Shown here piece after piece: positions 59,389 to 64,000 of a stretch of 64,000 nt of DNA. This DNA is from Humibacter albus DSM 18994 (GTDB taxonomy: Bacteria > Actinomycetota > Actinomycetes > Actinomycetales > Microbacteriaceae): assembly GCF_000421825.1 (NCBI RefSeq), contig NZ_ATXT01000015.1:62001-126000 (forward strand). The letters are read 5' to 3'. Below the pieces are notes generated by a model that saw nothing but the letters and a program-made list of their open reading frames with translations, was not told the origin of the DNA and searched no databases. Position 1 is the stretch's first letter. The number at the start of each line of letters is the position of its first letter. Position numbers and translations under genes: made by a program.

Positions 59389-60237
59389 TCACCCCTTCAC
59401 GGCTCCGGCGAGCGCAGACCCGCCACCGAGCACCCGGGACGTGAAGACGTAGAGCGCGAGCACCGGCACCGAGTAGATCAGCGAGTAGGCCGCGAGCTTG
59501 CCGTACGCGACGGCTCCGTACTGACCGAAGAACGCGAAGATGCTGACTGCGGCAGGAAGCTTGTCGGGGCTGAGCAGCAGCACGAACGGCACGAAGAAGT
59601 TTCCCCACGCCTGCACGAACACGAAGATGAAGACCACCGCGATGCCCGGCCGCATCAGCGGCACGACCACGCGGGTGAGCGTCGTCATCATCGAAGCGCC
59701 GTCGGCCCAGGCCGCCTCTTCGAGCACGATCGGCACCGAGTCCATGAAGTTCTTCATCATCCAGATCGCCATCGGCAGGCTCGAGGCGGCCATGAAGAAG
59801 ATCGTCCCCCAGAGCGAGTCGATGAGGTTGAGCGAGACGAACAGGCTGTAGACCGGCACCATCATGGCCGTGATCGGCAGGCAGGTGCCGAACAGGATGC
59901 CGTACAGGTACGGCTTGTTGATGCGCAGCCGGTAGCGGGAGAGCGGGTAGGCGGCGAGCACGGCGACGATGACCGTGATGATCGCGCATCCGCCCGAGAG
60001 CAGCACGCTGTTCCACAGCGGCAGCCACGCCAGGTCGGGCGTGAGCACCGACGTGAAGTTGTCGAGCGTGAAGCCGGACGGCCACTTCAGCGTCAGCGTC
60101 GCAGTCGGGTCGAAGGATGCCAGCAGCAGCCAGGCGAGCGGCAGCGCGAAACACAGACCGATGAGCACGAGCACGGTGTTCGAGACACCGCGCAACGCTC
60201 GGCCCGACGGCGAGGTGAGCCCTATCGTGCGCGCCAT
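59389..60237 (-). CDS. Sugar ABC transporter permease (MalG type)
   Basis: This 282-residue inner-membrane permease has six predicted helices and the EAA loop VLEEAAWADGASMMTTLTRVVVPLMRPG. The C-terminus VLGGGSALAGAVKG is typical of MalG-like subunits. Its ATG overlaps the stop of the MalF-type gene. With the binding protein and MalF-type permease it forms a CUT1-type importer. No ATPase gene is present, so a shared MsiK-like ATPase encoded elsewhere is likely. Confidence 0.94.
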   Translation of the reverse strand: MARTIGLTSPSGRALRGVSNTVLVLIGLCFALPLAWLLLASFDPTATLTLKWPSGFTLDNFTSVLTPDLAWLPLWNSVLLSGGCAIITVIVAVLAAYPLSRYRLRINKPYLYGILFGTCLPITAMMVPVYSLFVSLNLIDSLWGTIFFMAASSLPMAIWMMKNFMDSVPIVLEEAAWADGASMMTTLTRVVVPLMRPGIAVVFIFVFVQAWGNFFVPFVLLLSPDKLPAAVSIFAFFGQYGAVAYGKLAAYSLIYSVPVLALYVFTSRVLGGGSALAGAVKG

Positions 60238-61178
60238 CAGTCCACCTCCGGCTTCAGTGCGCGGATGTAGACGATCGAGAAGATCGCTCCGATCACGAGC
60301 AGGATGGTCGCGATCGCCGTGCCCAGACCGAGCTGCGAGAACTTGAACGCCTCCTGGTACGCGAGGATCGGCAGCGTCGAGCTCTTCGTGCCGGGTCCGC
60401 CGGCTGTCATCACGTAGATGAGCGTGAAGACGCTGAGCGTCTGCAGCGTGGTGAGCATGAGGTTCGTGGAGATGCTGCGCCTGATCATCGGCAGCGTGAT
60501 GTAGATCAGCCGCTTCACGCCACCCGCGCCATCGATCTCCGCGGACTCGGTGACGTCGTCGGGCACGTCGGTGAGCGCCGCCGAGTAGACGAGCATGGAG
60601 AACGCGGTGCCGCGCCACACGTTCGCCAGGATGACCGCGATCATCGGCAGCGCGTACAGCCAGTTCGGCCCGTGGATGCCGACCAGCGCGAGCAGCTCGT
60701 TCAGCGTGCCCTTGTCATGGAAGAACGCGTAGGCGGCGAATGCCGCGACGATCTCCGGGAGGATCCACGCCGTGACGACGAGGGTGCCCACGACGGCCCG
60801 CACGACGGCGTGGCCGTGCCGCATCAGCATGGCCAGCCCCATGCCGAGCACGTTCTGGCCGATGATCGCGCTGCCCACCAGGAAGAGCACGGTCAGCCAG
60901 ACGGACTGCAGGAAGTCCGGGTTCTGGAACAGCTGCACGTAGTTGTCGAAACCGACGAACTTCGCGCCGGCGGCGGCGCTGCCGGTCAGCGACATGTCGG
61001 TGAACGAGCCGTAGAACGACGAGATCACCGGGCCGAGCAGGAAGACGGCGACGAGCACCATCGACGGGATCAGCGGCGCGGACCGGCCGATGGTGCGGCC
61101 GAGACGACGCGGGCGGGGAGAGGATGGCCCTCCCCGCCCGCGCGTGCCGGTCGTCACGGGATGCGTGAGCGACGACAT
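60237..61178 (-). CDS. Sugar ABC transporter permease (MalF type)
   Basis: The 313-residue permease has six helices. The first is PLIPSMVLVAVFLLGPVISSFYGSF; the EAA loop is VTESAEIDGAGGVKRLIYITLPMIRRS. A Pro/Arg/Gly-rich cytoplasmic tail comes first. The gene starts six bases after the binding-protein stop and overlaps the next permease by one base. Confidence 0.94.
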   Translation of the reverse strand: MSSLTHPVTTGTRGRGGPSSPRPRRLGRTIGRSAPLIPSMVLVAVFLLGPVISSFYGSFTDMSLTGSAAAGAKFVGFDNYVQLFQNPDFLQSVWLTVLFLVGSAIIGQNVLGMGLAMLMRHGHAVVRAVVGTLVVTAWILPEIVAAFAAYAFFHDKGTLNELLALVGIHGPNWLYALPMIAVILANVWRGTAFSMLVYSAALTDVPDDVTESAEIDGAGGVKRLIYITLPMIRRSISTNLMLTTLQTLSVFTLIYVMTAGGPGTKSSTLPILAYQEAFKFSQLGLGTAIATILLVIGAIFSIVYIRALKPEVD

Positions 61179-61183
61179 GGAAC

Positions 61184-62530
61184 CTACTTCGTGGTCACGT
61201 GCTTCGCGCCGCCCACCGCGTCGGGCAGCGCATCGTCATAGGTCTTCGCCGCCTGTTTCGGCGTCGCCTGGCCCGTCATCACCGACTCCATCGCCACCTG
61301 GATGTTGTTCGACACCTTCGGATACACGGACGTCGCCGGCCGGAAGTGAGTCACCTTCACCAGGTCGGAGAAGAACTTGTTCGTCGGGTTCGCATCCGTG
61401 TACGTCGGATCGCTCGCCACGTCGGTGCGCACGGCGATCTGCGTGGCCGAGACGTCGTACTTCAGCGAGTTCTTCTTGTTCAGCGCGAGCTTGATGAAGT
61501 CCCAGGCGGCATCCTTGTTCTTCGACTTCGAGCCGAGGGCGAGCGTCCAGCCGCCCGACATGCTCGTCGTGCCCGGGGATGCCCCGTCCTGCGTCGGCAT
61601 CGCCACCTCGCCCATCACCTTGTTCCAGTCGGACCAGGGCGCGGCACCGCTCTTGATCCAGTTCTGCGGCAGCCAGGATCCGTCGAGGTCGATCGCGAGC
61701 TTGCCCTGCGGGAGGAGCTGACCGCTGACCGTGTTGCCGAAGTTCGGGTCGAGCGCGTTCTGCACCGACGGCCCGAGACCGCCCTGATAGATCTCCTTGA
61801 TCACGTCGAGCGAGTCGACGAATCCCTTGGAGCCGGCGATCCACTTCTTGGACGACGAGTCGTAGAGCGTGTCGTGCGTGCCGTAGAGCAGCATCTCGAA
61901 GCCCTGCATCGTCGACTGCTCGCCGCCGCCCTTGCCGGAATAGATGTTGATCGGCGTCACGCCGGGCTCCGCCGCCTTGACCTTCTTGGCCGCATCGAGC
62001 ACGTCCTGCCAGGACTTCGGCTGCCACGGCACCTCGACGCCGGCCTTCTTCAGCAGGTCCTTGTTGTACCAGAGCGCTCGGGTGTCGGTGCCCATCGAGA
62101 TGCCGTAGAGCTTGCCGTTCTCACCCTCGCCGGCTTGCTTCGCGTTGTCGGGGAACTTGCTCCAGTCGCTCCAGTCCTTGACGTACGAGTCCAGCGGAGC
62201 GAGGTAGCCGGCATCCGCGTCGGACTTGATGAGGAAGGTGTCTTCGTACAGCACGTCCGGCGCCGTGGAGGCCGCCTTGTTCATGAGCGAGAGCTTCGTG
62301 TAGTAGTCGTTCTCCGAAGCCTGGATGGGGACGAGCTTGACCGTGTAGCCCTTGTTCTGCGCCTCGAACTGCTTGGCGACGGACTTCATCTGGGTGTCCA
62401 TCTGCGTGAAGTTGCCGAACTTCTGGTAGGCGACCTTGATGACCTTGTCGCTTCCCGAACCCGCCGAACAGCCCGACAGAGCCGCTGCGGCGACGGCGCC
62501 GATCGCGAGCGCGGAGAGGATCCGTTTCAT
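61184..62530 (-). CDS. Sugar ABC transporter substrate-binding lipoprotein
   Basis: The 448-residue extracellular solute-binding protein (family 1) has a lipoprotein signal MKRILSALAIGAVAAAALSG with Cys21. ATG 62530 has AGGAG at five-base spacing; an ATG 18 bases upstream lacks this. Sugar-binding-protein features include LYGISMGTDTRALWYNKDLL and GKLAIDLDGSWLPQNW. The neighbouring alpha-mannosidase suggests a mannoside or mannose-containing oligosaccharide as the ligand. Confidence 0.94.
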   Translation of the reverse strand: MKRILSALAIGAVAAAALSGCSAGSGSDKVIKVAYQKFGNFTQMDTQMKSVAKQFEAQNKGYTVKLVPIQASENDYYTKLSLMNKAASTAPDVLYEDTFLIKSDADAGYLAPLDSYVKDWSDWSKFPDNAKQAGEGENGKLYGISMGTDTRALWYNKDLLKKAGVEVPWQPKSWQDVLDAAKKVKAAEPGVTPINIYSGKGGGEQSTMQGFEMLLYGTHDTLYDSSSKKWIAGSKGFVDSLDVIKEIYQGGLGPSVQNALDPNFGNTVSGQLLPQGKLAIDLDGSWLPQNWIKSGAAPWSDWNKVMGEVAMPTQDGASPGTTSMSGGWTLALGSKSKNKDAAWDFIKLALNKKNSLKYDVSATQIAVRTDVASDPTYTDANPTNKFFSDLVKVTHFRPATSVYPKVSNNIQVAMESVMTGQATPKQAAKTYDDALPDAVGGAKHVTTK

Positions 62531-62628
62531 GATGCTCCTTTGCCTCATGGTGCATGGATGCCGGGTGCTCGGTGATCCTCGACGAGGCTCGCGTCGTGCC
62601 TCGAACGGGTGCCGACCCGGACTGCATT

Positions 62629-62657
62629 ACTAAATCATTTTGATTTATCCGCGTCAA
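62629..62657 (-). promoter_or_regulatory. Promoter with embedded ROK-type operator for the ABC/GH38 operon
   Basis: On the minus strand TTGACG (62652-62657) and TTTAGT (62629-62634) are spaced by exactly 17 bases. The spacer and -10 contain TAAATCA-AAA-TGATTTA (62631-62647), a perfect inverted repeat. A repressor bound here would block RNA polymerase. The ROK regulator encoded directly upstream is the likely one. Confidence 0.75.
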
Positions 62658-62665
62658 GAGATTTC

Positions 62666-63889
62666 TCAGCGGCGGATGAGCAGGCCGGCGGGCCGCGGCG
62701 AGAGCGCGTGATCCAGCACGAGGCAGGCGGCGCCGATCGCCGCCACGTCGTCGCCGATCGCCGACTCGCCGAACACGATCTCGTGGGGCATCACCATGAG
62801 CGGCGATTCGTTCACGGCCGGCGGCACCCGCCTCAGCACCACGTCGCGCACAGGCGGGAAGAACGGACCGCCGAACACCACGCGATCCACGTCGAGAGCG
62901 TTCACCAGCGACACCAGCGAGACGGCGATGTCGTCGGCGACACCGTCGAGCAGAGATGCCGCGCGCTCGTCGTGTGCCGCGGCATCCGTGATCACGGGGA
63001 AAGCTGCGCGCACGTCGGCCGTCGTCATCGCCGCGGCGTCGCCGCGCAGCACCCCGGCAGCGATCGCGTCCGCCACCACATGACGCGGCAGCACCGCGTC
63101 GCCGAGGCGCCAGCGGTGATGCTCCGGCCGCGCGGGCCCACCACCCACGACGAGCCCGCCGACATCGCCCGCGTTGTTCGAGGCGCCGCGGATCACCTCC
63201 CCGTTCATGACGAGCCCGAGACCCACGCCGGTGCCGTAGTAGAAGAAGATCATGTCGCTGCGCTCGCCCGCGGTGTCCATCCAGAGTTCGGCGACGGCGG
63301 CGGCGGTGACGTCCTTCTCCAGCAGCACGGGCATGCCGAGTCGCCGTGCGAGTTCGTCGCGCACCGGCACGTTGCGCCAGCCGGGCAGAAGCGGCGGGTC
63401 GAGCACCACGCCCGCCTCGACGTCGACAGGACCGGGAGCTGCGATGCCGACACCCATGATGCGCGAGGAGTCGACGCCGACGGAGGAGACGAGCGCGGAA
63501 GCGACCTTCACGATGCGCTGCAGCGTCTTCGGAGCCGTCGCCGAAGGCGGCGTCGGGATGGCTCGATCGGCGACGACGGACCCGGCGAGGTCGAGCAGCA
63601 CCACGGTGATCACGGACGGGTCGAGGTGCACGCCGAGGGCGAGACGGCCGCGCGGCTGCAGTTTGACGATGGTGCGCGGTTTGCCGACCCCGCCCGCGCG
63701 AGTTCCCGCCTCCGCGACCAGCCCGTCGTCGATCAGCCGGCGCACGACGTTCGTGACGGTCTGCGCCGACAGGCCGGTGCTGGCCGCCACCTCCACACGG
63801 CTGACTCCGTCGACGGACCGGCGCACGGCATCCAGGACCACCGCCTGGTTGTACCCCCCGACGGCCGGAAGGTTCGTGCCCGCCCGCAT
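62666..63889 (-). CDS. ROK-family transcriptional regulator lacking the zinc motif
   Basis: The 407-residue regulator has an N-terminal winged helix (NQAVVLDAVRRSVDGVSRVEV, then SAQTVTNVVRRLIDDGLV) and a ROK domain with MGVGIAAPGPVDVEAG and FYYGTGVGLGLVMNGE. The region where ROK proteins carry GH and CxCGxxGC zinc ligands instead reads DVGGLVVGGGPARPEHHRW, without cysteines. The gene sits just before the ABC importer operon that it presumably controls. The effector sugar is unknown. Confidence 0.9.
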   Translation of the reverse strand: MRAGTNLPAVGGYNQAVVLDAVRRSVDGVSRVEVAASTGLSAQTVTNVVRRLIDDGLVAEAGTRAGGVGKPRTIVKLQPRGRLALGVHLDPSVITVVLLDLAGSVVADRAIPTPPSATAPKTLQRIVKVASALVSSVGVDSSRIMGVGIAAPGPVDVEAGVVLDPPLLPGWRNVPVRDELARRLGMPVLLEKDVTAAAVAELWMDTAGERSDMIFFYYGTGVGLGLVMNGEVIRGASNNAGDVGGLVVGGGPARPEHHRWRLGDAVLPRHVVADAIAAGVLRGDAAAMTTADVRAAFPVITDAAAHDERAASLLDGVADDIAVSLVSLVNALDVDRVVFGGPFFPPVRDVVLRRVPPAVNESPLMVMPHEIVFGESAIGDDVAAIGAACLVLDHALSPRPAGLLIRR

Positions 63890-64000
63890 CGGCCCATCCT
63901 CACTGCCACCCGGACGACGACGGCGTCGCCGGTCTGCACGAGACTATCGCCTCGCCGAACAGGTCACCCGGTGGTCGATCGCTTTTCGGCCCCATCGCCA
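63890..64000. other. Unassigned end of window
   Basis: These 111 bases lie upstream of the ROK regulator on the minus strand and probably hold its promoter. I see no clear -35/-10 pair, repeat or ORF. Confidence 0.5.

Overview
This is a high-GC, Gram-positive actinobacterial chromosome segment, most likely from the family Microbacteriaceae. The evidence is a mycothiol synthase gene (mshD) beside glnR, DeoR- and ROK-type regulators, a DUF222/HNH gene with an actinobacterial SOS box, a CE1758/CE1759 flavin oxidoreductase pair, and high-GC codon use with short intergenic gaps. No rRNA, CRISPR array, integrase or insertion sequence is visible. The only RNA gene is one tRNA-Lys(UUU)-like gene with an abnormal T-arm.

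Region 1 (1-8.9 kb) is nitrogen, thiol and phosphate metabolism: the end of glnR, mshD, ppk1, a Nudix/histidine-phosphatase fusion, and pstSCAB behind a PHO-box-like direct repeat, with a long hairpin between pstS and the likely start of pstC. Region 2 (8.9-19 kb) is mixed: a membrane O-acyltransferase with an SGNH domain, a conserved unknown protein, the tRNA-Lys-like gene overlapped by an HNH ORF, the flavin pair, a lipoprotein GH1 beta-glucosidase behind a LacI-type palindrome, a quinone-oxidoreductase-like gene with an aldose epimerase, and an LpqC-like esterase. Region 3 (19-24.9 kb) is a Leloir galactose locus: a DeoR regulator divergent from galT-galK, followed by a gamma-carbonic-anhydrase-like protein, a polyol dehydrogenase and a YbaK protein. 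Region 4 (24.9-30 kb) holds a DUF222-HNH gene with a SOS box, glyA under a ZMP/ZTP riboswitch, and a SulP transporter.

Region 5 (30-34 kb) is a translationally coupled SIS / ROK kinase / class II aldolase / DeoR operon, which resembles an amino-sugar (Aga-like) catabolic operon. Region 6 (34-40 kb) contains an LtrA membrane protein, an unusual single-chain ECF sigma factor fused to a zinc-finger anti-sigma motif, membrane segments and an Ig-like domain, an MFS exporter and purU. Region 7 (40-48.3 kb) is N-acetylglucosamine metabolism: nagA, nagB, a ROK kinase and a GH3 hexosaminidase, with a divergent ROK repressor and paired inverted operators. Region 8 (48.6-55.8 kb) has an enoyl-CoA hydratase, an SDR, a GH20 hexosaminidase, a KDPG-type aldolase, a FUSC exporter, a GNAT and an unlisted 50-residue gene. 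Region 9 (56-64 kb) is a ROK-controlled ABC sugar importer with a GH38 alpha-mannosidase. Together, regions 3, 5, 7 and 9 suggest an organism equipped to scavenge galactose, amino sugars and mannosides from glycans.

The most unusual signals are not ordinary genes. (a) Three intergenic 67-bp palindromes share GAGACA motifs at fixed spacing. (b) In-frame tandem minisatellites, often 15 bp, sit at the 5' ends or linkers of at least eight unrelated genes. (c) Intergenic tandem repeats of 79 and 85 bp occur, the latter including the nagB terminator. (d) The sigma/anti-sigma/Ig fusion encodes sensor and effector in one chain. (e) The heptamer GGATGCC/GGCATCC appears strongly over-represented.
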